Position numbers and translations under genes: made by a program
The notes under the pieces: generated by a model
The model's database searches: none
What the model saw: the letters and a program-made list of their open reading frames with translations, nothing else
What the model was told of the DNA's origin: nothing
In this document: positions 24,708 to 36,744 of the stretch, one piece after another
How the letters are laid out: each line of letters starts with the position of its first letter
How positions within the stretch are numbered: position 1 is the stretch's first letter
DNA from: Halichondria panicea
Lineage: Eukaryota > Porifera > Demospongiae > Suberitida > Halichondriidae
NCBI RefSeq assembly: GCF_963675165.1
Contig: NC_087377.1
Span: forward strand, 3,006,978 to 3,070,977
DNA: 64,000 nucleotides
Direction of reading: 5' to 3'

Positions 24708-25550
24708 CAGGGGCGGATCCAGGATTTAGGGAAGGGGGGTTCTTACTTCTTGGCCGAGCGAAGCGCGGACAAGAAGTGTCACTCTGCGCGTAGCGCCGAA
24801 ATTTTTGGGTTGACCACGCCCCCTTTTACATGCCACGCCCATTAATTAACCACATTCCCCTAATATCTGAAAGAACACAAGGCAAAGCCATTCTCATGCT
24901 CTGGGATAGTGATTGCACTTTCTTCTCTTTCAGGAGAGCACCAATTAATGTCCATTGGCTGATCCTCAGCGGAAGATCTTGTTGCTTGCTTCGATGAACA
25001 CGGAGGGGGCTGGTGGTTCCAGTGGAGAGATAGTTGTGACTGGAGGAAAGATGGTTGTTACTGGAGGAGAGACGTTGATGACTGGAGGAGTGACGATGGT
25101 GGCTGGTGGTTCTCTTGAAGAGGAGACTAGCTGTAGACTTGACGCATCATCTAGATTATTATATTAGTCAATATAATTATTATAGCAATTATAATTAATC
25201 TATACAGTGTCTATCATTCAGTATGCAGTGCCATGAACTCTCCCTTACCTGAAACTTTACTCCAGGAGTCAATGGAGGGTTGCAATCTAGCCTTTTGTTA
25301 GGATTCATGGCCAGGCTCAATTACCACTGCTACCATGTGGCTGGATGAGTCAATATAGCCAGCCCCACCCTCATATTATGCAGAGAGTACCAGCCCCACC
25401 CTCACATTATGCAGAGAGGACTTTGTACCCTATTGTCATGACAGTAGTACAGTATAAAGCTAGCTAGCCAGGTGTATTAAATATAAAGTATCAACTTAGT
25501 GGAAGGGTAGTTCGTACAAACCCAACGAACTACCTCTGGATCCGCCACTG
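24708..25550. mobile_element. Non-autonomous element, CAGGGGCGGATCCAG ends, 5-bp target duplication
   Basis: It starts CAGGGGCGGATCCAGGATTT and ends TGGATCCGCCACTG, flanked by ATGTT at 24703-24707 and 25551-25555. The left part carries CACGCCCC and GCGCGTAGCGCCG motifs seen again at 38463-38560. Inside are a short tandem of GTGACTGGAGGA-like units (25030-25110) and a 37-bp direct duplication (CCAGCCCCACCCTC, 25358-25430). No transposase is present. Confidence 0.8.
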
Positions 25551-25555
25551 ATGTT

Positions 25556-26282
25556 GAATGCCTCCTAGAGCTGCACAGCTCTATACTGTACTATGAGTAT
25601 ATTGGTACCATGCACGCAAGGTGCAGGTGCAGGTGCATGGACAATCAACAAACTCCCATTGTTACCAAAGTAAGTAATGACAGTAAGTTAAAACTATTAA
25701 GAACATGTATATCGTTAACGATGTTTTTGAATCCTTCATTCATATCCCACTGATTTATTGTTTTGAGCATTTAAAAGCAGTAGTTTGATCAGCAGTACTT
25801 TAATTAAGGGACAAACTTCAATCAACATATCTCGTCTCCAATTACAATTATCAGCACACATTCATGTACATGAGTTGATACTTTCCATTATTAATTTTGG
25901 TGTTTCCATTGAACCCAGCAGCCATTCACTCGGATCTAAGAAACAAAGGCAACAAAGTTTGCAGCTCTACAAGTACTCTTAACGGGAAAGAAAGTGGAGA
26001 CAACAAAATGTAGTAACATAATTATATACTGTTCGAGAGATTATCACGGATAAAGGCACTAAGACAGGTATATGTCGTCACTTTTCAAGCATAATTATTG
26101 GTACCATAATAATTACATTTGTAGGCTATTAATTAGTAAGGAGAAATTACTGGAAAAAAACACACCTGAGTCTGCATCAAAGCAGTAAATTCTTTGTTTT
26201 ACTATATACACGCTTTAATCTGTGAATGTACCTGCATGTAAATGCCAACGAATACATCACTATAGTTACCAACACATATATG
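25556..26282. other. Gene-free stretch
   Basis: AT-rich sequence with no exon, repeat array or hairpin that I could support. Confidence 0.45.
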
Positions 26283-26710
26283 CTGCATTTATTATATGCG
26301 ACTGCTACATATATATTATATGGGACTGCTGCATATATTATATATGAGGCTGCTGCATTTATTATATGCGACTGCTACATATATTATATGGGACTGCTGC
26401 ATTTATTATATGCGACTGCTACATATATTATATGGGACTGCTGCATTTATTATATGACGCTGCTGCATTTATTATATGCGACTGCTGCATTTATTATATG
26501 CAACTGCTGCATTTATTATATGCGACTGCTACATATATATGGGACTGCTGCATTTATTATATGACACTGCTGCATTTATATATATCAGGTACATATATAC
26601 AAATGTATGTGCTGCATTTGTATATGCAACCACTTCATTTGCTATATGCATGCACATGCTGCATTTACATATATGGGGCACCTGCATATCATATGCACCA
26701 CCTGCATTTA
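26283..26710 (+). repeat. Degenerate satellite, TGCTGCATTTATTATATG units
   Basis: Units of about 22 bp, alternating ACTGCTGCATTTATTATATG and ACTGCTACATATATTATATG, form a higher-order unit of about 43 bp. Two or three reading frames stay open through it only because the unit lacks stops in those frames. The reading frames are repeat artefacts. Confidence 0.85.
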
Positions 26711-27424
26711 TATATGTATTCATTTATGATGTACGCGCAATTTGTATTAATTTTGACACAAATGGCACCCCATATATATAGTTCTATGGAGCACAATAAT
26801 CTGACATAACAACTTGCAAGTCGTTTTTTCGTTTCTTTGAAGTCAATGAAGGTGATTAAGTAGACTCCTAGCAGCTGGTACATTGTGGGGTATCGGGTAC
26901 GGTATATAAAATCTGCAACTGGAAGAATCACATGCAAACACATTTATTTAGCATGAGCAACATAACTTAAATCCTGAAGCTGCATGGTACATGGTGGAGT
27001 ACGCCGGTGCGGTATATTTGTATAGCAGTGATTTGTAAACCGTGAATTCAGAGAGTTTTGGGATCATGTACATGCCAACAGCATGCATGCAATGGAACTT
27101 AACTTTTTTCTTTGATATGGTGGTACTACTCTTTAAGAAAATCTTAAAGAGAGTATTGGGCAATAAGTTGATTTAGCAATGAGCACTGACTAACTTGCAA
27201 TTGTCTTTTCTTTCAAGCTGCAGATGCAGGTGACTCTTGACTCCTAGATCCTAGCTGGTATACATGGAACATGGTAGCCCAGGGCCAGGGGTACAGGCTA
27301 GGCAAGCACCATCATGTGTAAGTAATTTCGCTGAATCTGTTGACAGCTAGTTGTGTTTGGTGTCTATGATGGTTACTGGTAACCCTATCAGCACATAATA
27401 TCCATACTAGCCTCGTTCCCAGGC
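26711..27424. other. Gene-free stretch
   Basis: No exon, array or mobile-element boundary that I can support. Confidence 0.4.
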
Positions 27425-27550
27425 CGATCCGTCTCCAATTGAACGCTATAGGAGTCGACCTAGCCTCCTTCACAAGGCCTCTCTTCGAGGAAGAGCTGCA
27501 TGGGATCGAGGCTAGGAGTCGACCTATAGCGTTCAATTGGAGACGGATCG
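27425..27550. mobile_element. TAGCCTCG-family hairpin element
   Basis: The first 27 bases (CGATCCGTCTCCAATTGAAC...) are the exact reverse complement of 27524-27550. GAGTCGACCTAGCCTCC and its mirror continue the pairing inward with small offsets. Left-flanking TAGCCTCGTTCCCAGGC ties it to the same family as 42019-42078 and 59401-59450. Confidence 0.75.
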
Positions 27551-27975
27551 TCATGTTCTACTGCTGAGTCAGCAAAACGAAAAGCAATTTAGCCTGGAAT
27601 GTCATTAAAAGGTCATAATTAGTGAAAGTTCAAGTGATGTCCGACCTCCTCTGAGCTAGAGCTATAGATCTACACAAGAAGAATTGTAAATGGTCACTAA
27701 ACTAGAAAGCTGGAAATGATAAAAAAGAAGGTGATATGCACACACAGAACACAGAGCATTATAATAGTCAGTACTTTAATATAGTCAACACAGAGTTAGT
27801 TCTTTACTTGACATTCTTGCATGCTTCTTTACTTATTCATCCCTTTCAAGTAACTCCATGCAGTATCTGTATGAAAGCATGAGTACAGCACAATCAACCA
27901 AAGCTATAGAGAACGAAATATAAGATTAGACTACAATTAGATTACAAACACAAGTACCTTGTCAGGTTCTCATGA

Positions 27976-30900
27976 TCAATTGGTGGCACTATGAGCAACT
28001 GCAGTTGCTGTCCTCAAATACTTGTCTTCAATTTCCTTGGCTATATCGTTACGCGCAACGGTAGGACTCCTTAGACATTCACATATGTAAGGCCATGTCA
28101 TCAGATGTTCTAGATCAGTGACTTCAAGACGCTGGCCCACCATCTCAATTAGGCGGCGTTTGTTATGACGGTATTCATCTTCAATGTTTTTCAAATCATT
28201 AATCTTCACCCCGAGAGCCAATCCTAAATCAAACCAATTATAGGTGGCTGTTTTCAGACTCTCACAAATTGTATTAATATCCGCTCCAGTCAGAACAATC
28301 GGCTGGTCTCCATTGCTGGTATCCTTCTCTGATGATGATCCTGTACAAACATTATTAACATCAATACTCAAACGCTACACAAAACTATACACTAGACCTG
28401 CACCAAACACTATAGCTGCAAGATAAAACGAAAGAACCCAAAGAGAAATTAGATAAAATGTAGCCCCTCCCTTTGTATATGTACTTATGGAAGGGCAACA
28501 CAACAATAAGGAGGAACGACCAATAATTACATGCATGCATGTATTGAAATTAAGAAATATGCTACAGCTCTTTACCGATACTGTTCGTGAGGCAGTGGTA
28601 CACGGTAAAGAAATGCATCCTGTTTTTGGAGATCTCACAACTGATTAAGCCTTTGAAGTGACTATTTGACGAGGCTTTGAATTCCAATTCATTTCCAGTC
28701 CCGCACATTTTCGGACTTCTCTTCTTCCACTTGAAGGTGAGGCTTGGATCTAGATCCTCTAGATCAGCAAAGGGCAGAGCTAGGAGAGTAACATCATCCC
28801 CCAGGCTGACTTCCTGCACACACATGCAGACATAATAGGTCAATTAATTTTGGAACACTGGTACACATAATAGTTCAATGTATGTTAGTTATTATACATG
28901 CAGATATATAGTTATATAGAGTTACTTTTGCAAACCAGCATTCTTGGTGGAGACTTAGAGGGATTTCTGAATCACTGCATTTAAAGCATGGGTACACTCC
29001 AGGTGTGAGGAGACAAAGCTTGGAACCATCTTCATGTTTGCCACAGTAGCAGTCAAAAGCAATGATCGGAGAGAGTAGTGAACTAATGTCCTTCATCACC
29101 AACAGGAGGGTTGAGAGGACGTAGGAACAAAGCTCGTGCATTGTATACTTTCTATCCCGTCGAATAATCCGTATCTCGTAGCAATCAACGTGAGCAATCA
29201 GGGTAACAAAATGCTTGGCAGATTCGTCAATATGAAAGGAGACAAGGTTTCTCTTTACTGAGGTATCGGTGGCAAGTTTCCAAGTCATGCCCAGAATGCC
29301 TTTGCCTTTACTCCCCCTTGAAACCAATTCACTGATCATGGCACAGAATACTCCAATGGGAACGTATTGAAGTTTGAATGTGATCTTGATTGGAAAGGGT
29401 GTATCAACACCAGTGATGGGGGGTGATTTCGTTAGTTCCTCGCGAGATGCACACTCGAGAATAGCGGGGATGAAATACGTTGTTTCGATCTCTTCTGTGG
29501 TATGGCCTTCCTCCACTGTTGCGATCTTGGCCAAAAGGTGGGAATGTTCGAGTAGTATGAGCAGCTTCTCAACAGGAATCAACTGGTCTTTTTTTACATC
29601 CTGGTTTTCCTCCGAATGGCATCGAGTGATTGTTTCCTGTGAGAATTGTCCCTTCAGTATCCAATTCTTTCTCTCAGCTTCCTTGAAGTGAATACTGCTC
29701 TCTTCAGAATGGAGCTCCAGCAGCGGCTTGACAACGAGAACACTGAGGCTGTTGAATACCACTTGGGGGTTGCAAATGACAAAGTTCCCAAACCAACCAT
29801 CTTTGTCTTTGATCTCTGGATGATAGATCAAAGCTCCAACGTACCGATCCAGATACCAAACGGTGAATCGAACCTCTTCCTCTCTCATCTTTAACCCCTC
29901 GGTACCGATACGAATGCATTCTTCCATAGACACAATGTCAAACTCTTTTCTCAGTACAACTCCAAACAGAAGTTGTTGTGGGCGAATTCGAAGCTTGGCA
30001 TCTTTGAAATAGCTACTGAATAAGCCATAAAGATGTTTACGAAGAGGTTCCATATCAGAATCAGTGCCTTCGTAGTTGTCAATTGCTATGAATTGGAATT
30101 TCTTGTCTTTTGGGTTGGAAAGTAAATTCTCAAACTTGCTGGTAATCGTGCTCACGGCTTCGTTTTTCTCTGTCAACTTTTGCTCTAAACGGTTTTTGAA
30201 ATCTTTCTTGAAAGTGTCTGAGTTGAGGTGTTGGCTGACTGTTTGCTCAATGGCAGCCATGTCTTCTACACTGACGTTAGCATGCTCATCAGTTTGATTC
30301 AAAATGTTCGAAATTGCTTTCTTTTGTTCGAGTTGTTTATGGCCACTATCCCTCTTGCTGGCAGTGGTACTATCGCTCTTGCTGGCAGTGCTATCGCTCT
30401 TGCTGGCAGTGGTGCTATCGCTCTTGCTGGCAGTGGTGCTATCGCTCTTGCTGGTAGTGGTACTATCGCTCTTGCTGGCAGTGGTACCATCGCTCTTGCT
30501 GGCAGTGGTACTATCAATCTTGCTGGCAGTGGTACTATCGCTCTTGCTGGCAGTGGTACTATCGCTCTTGCTGGCAGTGGTACTATCGCTGTTGTCGGCA
30601 GCAGTACAATCGCTCTGATTGACAGCTTTTTTTGAGGCACAATATTTCTCGTACAGAAGATCGACTTTGATTTGCATTGCCAGTTCATCCTTGAAAGTAC
30701 CTATGAGGGTAGCAACAGGCTTAGCAGAACCTAGGTTGCCCAGTTTACTACACTGCTTTCTGTCAATATCTGAGTCAATCTTGGTATGGTGGCTGATACC
30801 TGAGAGGATTTGATAGATCGTTTCTCTGCTTGTGTACATTGAAACGTACGGTGTGATCTTGTCCTTTCCTCGTTCGTAGAAGACTTGACATGTGTCATCG

Positions 30901-31060
30901 AGGTTTTTGTCCAATCGAAAGAATACCAGGAAAATCCCTGCGCCTTTGCTTAGAAATGGAAACATCTCCACAAATCCAGGCTGCCCACCTATATCAACCA
31001 GATTGAGAAGGACTTTGTTCAGCAGCTCTTTAGTGTACTCTCCTGAACTCACAATACTCT
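27976..31060 (-). CDS. Copy D, 3' part: Roc switch region, COR, Ig-like and Death domains
   Basis: Exons (minus): 31060-28926, 28813-28576, 28340-27976 (stop); junction phases 0 and 1 both fit. The first continues the exon interrupted by the transposon and holds VDIGGQPGF, an expanded octapeptide tract, IGTFKD and a COR region rich in FDIVSMEECIRIG-type helices. The second exon looks like an Ig-like fold (SLTFKWKKR, GLISCEIS) lacking the first cysteine. The third is a Death domain (YNWFDLGLALGV, CLRSPTVARNDI) ending in HSATN. It is the near-twin of copy A. The product would be a GTPase coupled to an Ig-like and a Death module, plausibly signalling through death-fold contacts. As it stands it has no promoter or P-loop, because the CACTA element separates it from 37144-37661. 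Confidence 0.85.
30350..30605 (-). repeat. In-frame 24-bp coding minisatellite (SDSTTASK)
   Basis: Ten near-identical 24-bp units encode SDSTTASK octapeptides; one unit lacks a codon and a few carry single substitutions. Copy A has a single unit at the same place (about 1195-1225). The tract lies between the IGTFKD-containing GTPase core and the next helical region, in frame throughout. Confidence 0.95.
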
Positions 31061-31179
31061 CACTGAAAAAACAAATGGTTCATAATAACCCAGAAAAATG
31101 GGTTAAAACATGTGCAATTCAGATGACCCACTCGCTGGGTTACAACAACATTTAAAAACATAGGTCGGATGTACCTACA

Positions 31180-31620
31180 GCTTGATGGGTTATTCCAACA
31201 CATTCACAAAAGGTATAAATACCCAGATATATATTGGTTGTAGCAACCAGCCACATAGGTTATTTTGAGCATATTCGTAATGGGTTGTATCAACCTCTCA
31301 TAGGTAAAAATACCCAGCTATAATATAGGTTGTAGCAACCAGCCACATAACGTATTTTAAGCATATTGGTAATGGTTTGTATCAACTCCCATGGGTAAAA
31401 ATACTCAGTTATACATAGGTTGTAATAATCAGACACATAGGGTATATTTGGTATTGGTTGTATAAAGAAACCTCCCATAGGTAAAAATACCCAGCTATAG
31501 GCTGTAGCAACCAGCCACACAGGTTCCTTTGAGCATATTGGTAATGGTTGTAGCAACTTCAAATAGGTAACAATACCCAGCTATATAATAAGTTGAAGTA
31601 ACTAGCAACCTCCCATAATA
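31180..31620. repeat. Left subterminal repeats of the CACTA element
   Basis: Four to five units of about 85 bp share ATAGGTAAAAATACCCAGC, TAGGTTGTAGCAACC and AGCCACATAGGTTATTTTGAG. Such arrays are the usual binding sites of CACTA transposition proteins; that role is inferred here. Confidence 0.8.
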
Positions 31621-31850
31621 ATATTATGTGCCATAGGCTCTATAGCACAACCGTTATTTTGAGTAGTAGCTAGTCATAGCAGTCATCACCCGGCCATAAT
31701 TATAACAGTACACATGAATGGGTATACTAACTATATTTGCACAAAAACAATAAACTGATAACGTACTTATACACATAGCTAATAATTATTATAGCTAGCT
31801 GGTCTATAGTGAATAGTTATAACGTACTTACATAGTGAAATGGTTGATTG

Positions 31851-33724
31851 TTATCGTTTAACTTGGCTTTTGATATCTGAGACCACAGACAGGTATGTAG
31901 CAGGCCGTTTAAGTGAATCAGGATATGCAAGAATATAGTCTTGTAGGAAATAAAATATTCCAGCAGCTTTTTTCGGGTACTCCAAGTTAAACACATAGTA
32001 GGCTGAAAACGTATAGAACAGAGCACTTGGGATCGATGGAGCTTCACACAAAACAATTCTCTCAACAACGACAAAGTATTGTGTTATTTCTGCGCCACAA
32101 AGAGCAATAATTCTTGGGGAGTTTCTAACGGGCTCTCTTTGAATGGCATCTGTAAGAGATGTATCCTACATGGGAAAAACAAAACAATAGGTCAGTAGGG
32201 AATACACACCACACATACACGCATGCAAGGTTAAAGTGCATACAAAATGAGAAAAAAATCTTACCATTGAAAATTCTTGATAAAGATAGATAAGGGCATC
32301 ATCTAGCATTTTAGCCACTAAAACTCCTAAAAAGCTCAATGGGCCAAGATCTGCATGCCTTTCAACTGTAAAAAGAATGCGTTAAGTACCTATACTCTCG
32401 TTACTGTAATCCTTTACCAGTGTCATCAAGGGTTTCAAATATAGTTGAGAGTCCTTTTTTCCCCTTATTCTTCCTAGCATACCTCATGATTGCTGGAACA
32501 AATAACTTCCAGTTATTAATGAAGGTTTGCTTGACATCATGACACCCCGTCACTAGCCCCATTTCCTGTTCCAGCTATAATAAGGTAAGAAAAAAACTTA
32601 CTAATTTTACTTGTTAATTTTAACACTTACAGCAGCTGGCCGTTTTAGTGCTGCATGGCATTCTTTCAGTACCTCTTGCACAGACACTGCTTCAGCCTCG
32701 ATAAATGTTCTTCTTTTTGAGTAGGTAGACTTCATCAAGGGAAGAATGATAGTGTCTCTGGGATTAGCCTTTTCCATTTCTATTGACAACGCTTTCATAT
32801 GTTCACCAAAGCTTCCAATGTCTTCTATTGGTCTAGTCACTCCAATTGGGTACCTCCGGAGAAGCTGGCCTCGTTTTAAAGGCAGTTTTTGTTTCTTCTG
32901 TTTAGGACAAGAAGAATCTTCTCTGTCTCTCTTTTTTCGAGCACATTTGATCACATTTCTTACACGCTCAACCATTTTGTCCTCCCAGGTTTGCTAAAGA
33001 AAAATAATTATATACCACCTGAAATTGAAAACCAAGTATTAACTTACATATCCACTCCCCTGGTCATCCTTCATGAAGCCGTATTGTAAAATAAGTCTTC
33101 GAGCTAAGGAAGAACACTGCGCCCGAGTTGGGGAAGAGTAACAGGTGAAGAGAATGTTGACAAGGGTGCGTACTATCTCGTTTCTCGCAGAAATATCTAG
33201 CATTTCATCCGTTATGCAATCCTGGATTTCAGGACGCCAAGAAGTTGGTATAGTCAATATTTCTCTGTCGCGTGCTCTAGGCATGGTGCTAGCTTCCGAC
33301 GGGGGCGACTCAGAACTTGACCAGATAGAGGAACTTGAGCCGATCGAGATATCATCATCACCACGTTCAGGATTGAGAGGATTGAGAGAAGAAGGTGAGG
33401 GTAGAGCAGGTAAGGTGAAACAATCGTTTTGAATCCTTAGAATCTTTTTCACAATTCCAATTGGAGGCACCATCTCCTTGATGTCAGATTCTTTTATGCA
33501 TTTAAACGCTTCTCCATCAACAAAGTTTTCTGTCGAAAAGAGTAAAATAATGATGGCTTACAAAATACAGGCGAACACATGCAAACAATTCTTGCAATTA
33601 TGCTAGCTGTAGCAAAAAATATATTACCTTCAAACACTTCACAAAACTTGTCAGGAACACCCTTGTCTTTCAGCATCTGGGAAACTTCATCCACCTTCAT
33701 CGCTTCCACGGACATTGAACTCAT
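31851..33724 (-). CDS. SAM-domain protein carried by the CACTA element
   Basis: Six exons (minus): 33724-33628, 33529-33048, 32993-32631, 32574-32418, 32365-32265, 32165-31851. All have GT-AG borders and matching phases, giving 504 residues. Residues of about 5-68 form a SAM domain (VDEVSQMLKDKGV, EVFEENFVDGEAF, IVKKILRIQ). An acidic Ser-rich linker follows (about 75-110), then a conserved helical region (EIVRTLVNILF, LARRLILQYGF), a Lys/Arg-rich nuclear-localisation-like stretch, and a C-terminal domain with WKLFVPAIMRYARKN and GAEITQYFVVVE. The layout recalls SAMD3-like proteins that are multicopy in fish and cnidarians (memory only). SAM domains mediate self-association. As the second gene of the element it could be the accessory DNA-binding partner of the transposase, by analogy with plant TNPA; this is inference. 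It is divergent from 34041. Confidence 0.85.
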
Positions 33725-34040
33725 GTTCTCATCAAAAGGATGTCCTAGTACTTGCTTTCCTTTTAACAGTATAAATATATAGCTAGATAGATCTATATAG
33801 GGTTAGGGTTTGAGAGAAGAAGCAAAAAGTACTAACTTTAAACAGAAGTTGGACTTTAGCACATGTTTGTGAAGAGCTCACATGCACTCTGGATCACCTG
33901 AACCAGAATCACATGATATGAATTTAACCCTAACCCTAGGTTATACTAACCCTACCCTAGGTTACCCTAACCCTTAACCATAGGTTACCTAACCCAGAGG
34001 AGGTTTAATTAACCCTCCTAAATTAGCACATGATTTTTCA
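33725..34040. promoter_or_regulatory. Shared divergent promoter region with telomere-like repeats
   Basis: These 316 bp separate the two start codons of the CACTA genes. They hold GGGTTAGGGTTT near 33800 and a run of variants of CCCTAA from 33928 to 34010 (AACCCTAACCCTAGG, CTACCCTAGG, ACCCTAACCC). CCTAGG makes several units locally palindromic. I see no clear TATA box. Regulatory use is inferred from position only. Confidence 0.6.
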
Positions 34041-36728
34041 ATGTCAAGTTTGAGGCAAAAACACTGTCCTTTGTGTTCATTCGAACCACCAACTATTGCT
34101 CTGCTACTAAGCCATCTACGATTGGTTCATTCTAATGATCCTAGGTTTCTCGTTACCTGTGGAATCAATGGCTGCACCGTAACTTCAAAAAGTTTTTCTG
34201 CCCTATACTCCCATGTTTACAGGCGTCATCCAGAGTTTTGTATCAGACGTAAGACCCCCCAACTCCTTCCACAAACAGAGCCTGAGATCAGTGGTGATGA
34301 TCACAGTGGAATGACTCCTCTTCCAGGTGTGTACAGTGTAGATATGTTGTGGCTGCGAAGCTATTACACCTAACAGTATGATTGTTCGTCTGCAGAGTTT
34401 GTTTCTAGTGACATTAATCGGCTTACTGGAACAGACACAAAAATTCGATGCCGTTCTAGTGCCCTACTAATTCTCAAGCTAAAGGAAACACGAAATGTGT
34501 CTCAAGTAGCAGTCAATGATATGATTGACAGCAGCATAACCCAATATGATGAAACCGTATCAATGATACTTGCTGGCATTCGTTCTCAACTGGCAGATAA
34601 GGGATTAGACCCTAATGACTTTGATTTCGACACTCCTCTTAATGGTATAGGTCATCCCTTCACTGGACTTGAAACAAAATATAAGCAGGACAAGTATTTC
34701 AAAGAACAGCTTAACTTTATTGTAAGTGTTAATTATACATAATACCCTTGTAATAATTATGTATGTATATCTGCACTCATTATGTGCAATCAGTAATTGA
34801 CTGCTAATACTATATAAGTGCATCACTCAAACTACATGCAGGAACCAGTGGAAGTGCAAGTTGGGACGCCAAAGTATGTCAGACAATTCACAGGGGAAAA
34901 GTCTCGCTTTGTCTCTAGGTATAGTTCATATCATTACGTTCCCCTTTTACCAACTCTCAAGAGCCTTCTAGAAGACCCTACCGTTATAGAGCAAATAGAT
35001 GATTTTCCGTTACGAGTTCGTAATGATGGTATATTTGAAGATTTTTGTGATGGAAATTTGTTCAAGAGTCATCCTTTATTCTCAAGTGATCCATATGCCT
35101 TACAAATTATTGCATATTTTGACGAATTGGAAATTTGTAATCCCTTGGGATCGCATATCAAGAAGCATAAAGTGGGTATTTTTTTCTTTTCATTGGGAAA
35201 CATTCATCCTAAATTTCGGTCGTCACTGAGAGCTATGAATTTGGTGATTGTTTGTTCAAAGCCTGTTTTAGAAGAGCATGGGCTAGATGTTATCATGGAA
35301 CCATTTATTCGTGATTTGAATGTGTTAGCAACTACTGGCATTAGTGTACTTGTAAATGGGACTGAGCGTGTATTTAAGGGTGCTTTGCTTACGTTTTTGG
35401 CTGACAATCTTGCAAGTAATGAACTAGGTGGATTCAAGCTTTCTTTTTCCTTCTCGTTTCGTTTCTGTCGAACTTGTTTGCTAAAAAATGATGAGATGTC
35501 ACAGTATGTTACATGTGTTGGCTTGGTAGATCGAAGTCTTGCACTTCACGAAGAGCAGTGCAAGCAATTAGTAGGGCCAACAAGGAGTCATTATTCAAAA
35601 ACATATGGTATAAACCGCAGATCAGCATTACTAAATGTCACTCATTTCTCTATGTTCGGTGGTGGATTGCCGCATGACATCATGCATGACATTCTTGAAG
35701 GTATTGCACCAATGGAAATCAAGCTTTTGCTGAAACACTGTATATCTGAAAAGTTATTAACTCTTGACCAGTACAACAAAAGACTAGTTGATTTTAACTA
35801 CGGTTATTCTGATTGCGATAAACCAATACCTATTACGAGTAGTCACTTTCAAACTGACAGATCACTGCGTAGCTCTTCATCTCAAATGTTATTGTTGCTA
35901 TATATCTTACCTTTCCTTATTGGTGATAAGATACCTGAGGGGGATGGTTATTGGAAGTGTTTTTTACTTTTGCGAAAGATCGTGGACATCGTGCTTTGTC
36001 CGTGTGCATCAGAAAACACAGCATTCAGTCTGAGGATTCTGATTGAAGAGCACCATACAGCATTCATCACCTTGTACACAGGACGCTTCATTCCAAAAAT
36101 GCACTTCCTTCTGCATTACCCTGCCCAAATCCTACAAATTGGTCCAATGGTCAGAAGCTGGACTATTCGCCATGAAGCAAAGCTATATTTTTTCAAAAAA
36201 GCGACTATTACATCTAGCTTCAAAAACATTACACTATCATTAGCCAATCATCACCAAAGATTAATGTGTTACGAAATGTCTACATCTAGACTTATTTGTT
36301 CTTCTTTCGAATGTGGTCCTGCAAAATCGCCGACTTTGTTTAAAAATGAAAGATCAGACATTCAAGATCACATAATTAGGGAAGTGCCTAATATTACTAT
36401 GGATACAGTGCTGCATCGTCCTAATTGGGTTCGTCAAGATAGAGTTCAATACAAAAGCAACAATGCTTACATTATTGTAGGAACTGATGGCCTTGATCCC
36501 TGTTTTGCTTACATCGACGAATTGATAGTAGTTGGTGGTGATCTGCTTTTTTTTCTTGTCAGGTTGTGTGATATGCTGTACTTCGATAATCATTATCATG
36601 CTTATGTCATTAAAATAACATCCCAGCAATCCATCTATACCAAATTATTGGATAGAAATGTGTATCACAGTCACATACTCTCGGATGGACTTCGCTATAT
36701 CACATTGAAACACTTTTTTATGTCATAA
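34041..36728 (+). CDS. CACTA-element transposase-like protein, 832 residues
   Basis: Exons 34041-34326, 34396-34721 and 34842-36728; introns of 69 and 120 bp with GT-AG ends and phases 1 and 0, open throughout. The N-terminus has two C2H2 zinc fingers (CPLC...HLRLVH at about 8-29, and CGINGC...HVYRRH at about 41-64), suited to DNA binding. The long last exon carries CRTC and the hallmark GLPHDIMHDILEG, then PKMHFLLHYP and WTIRHEAKL. Many multicopy animal proteins I associate with EnSpm/CACTA-like elements share the MHDxLEG signature. The catalytic residues are not established by eye; the Asp residues of that motif are candidates. It would cut at the CACTG ends. Start chosen at the first ATG, just before the first zinc finger. 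Confidence 0.88.
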
Positions 36729-36744
36729 TTTCATAATTATCAGA

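Noticed and set aside
26226-26809. Several overlapping open frames of 100-147 codons
   Set aside because: They lie in the TGCTGCATTTATTATATG satellite and repeat the same peptide in several frames; no start context or splice evidence.
30228-30688. Open frames on both strands opposite the octapeptide tract
   Set aside because: Shadow frames of the 24-bp repeat; the SDSTTASK frame is the one that continues into conserved sequence on both sides.
33790-34012. Interstitial telomere or chromosome-end fusion
   Set aside because: The CCCTAA units are degenerate, short and lie precisely between two divergent transposon genes, so they belong to the element.
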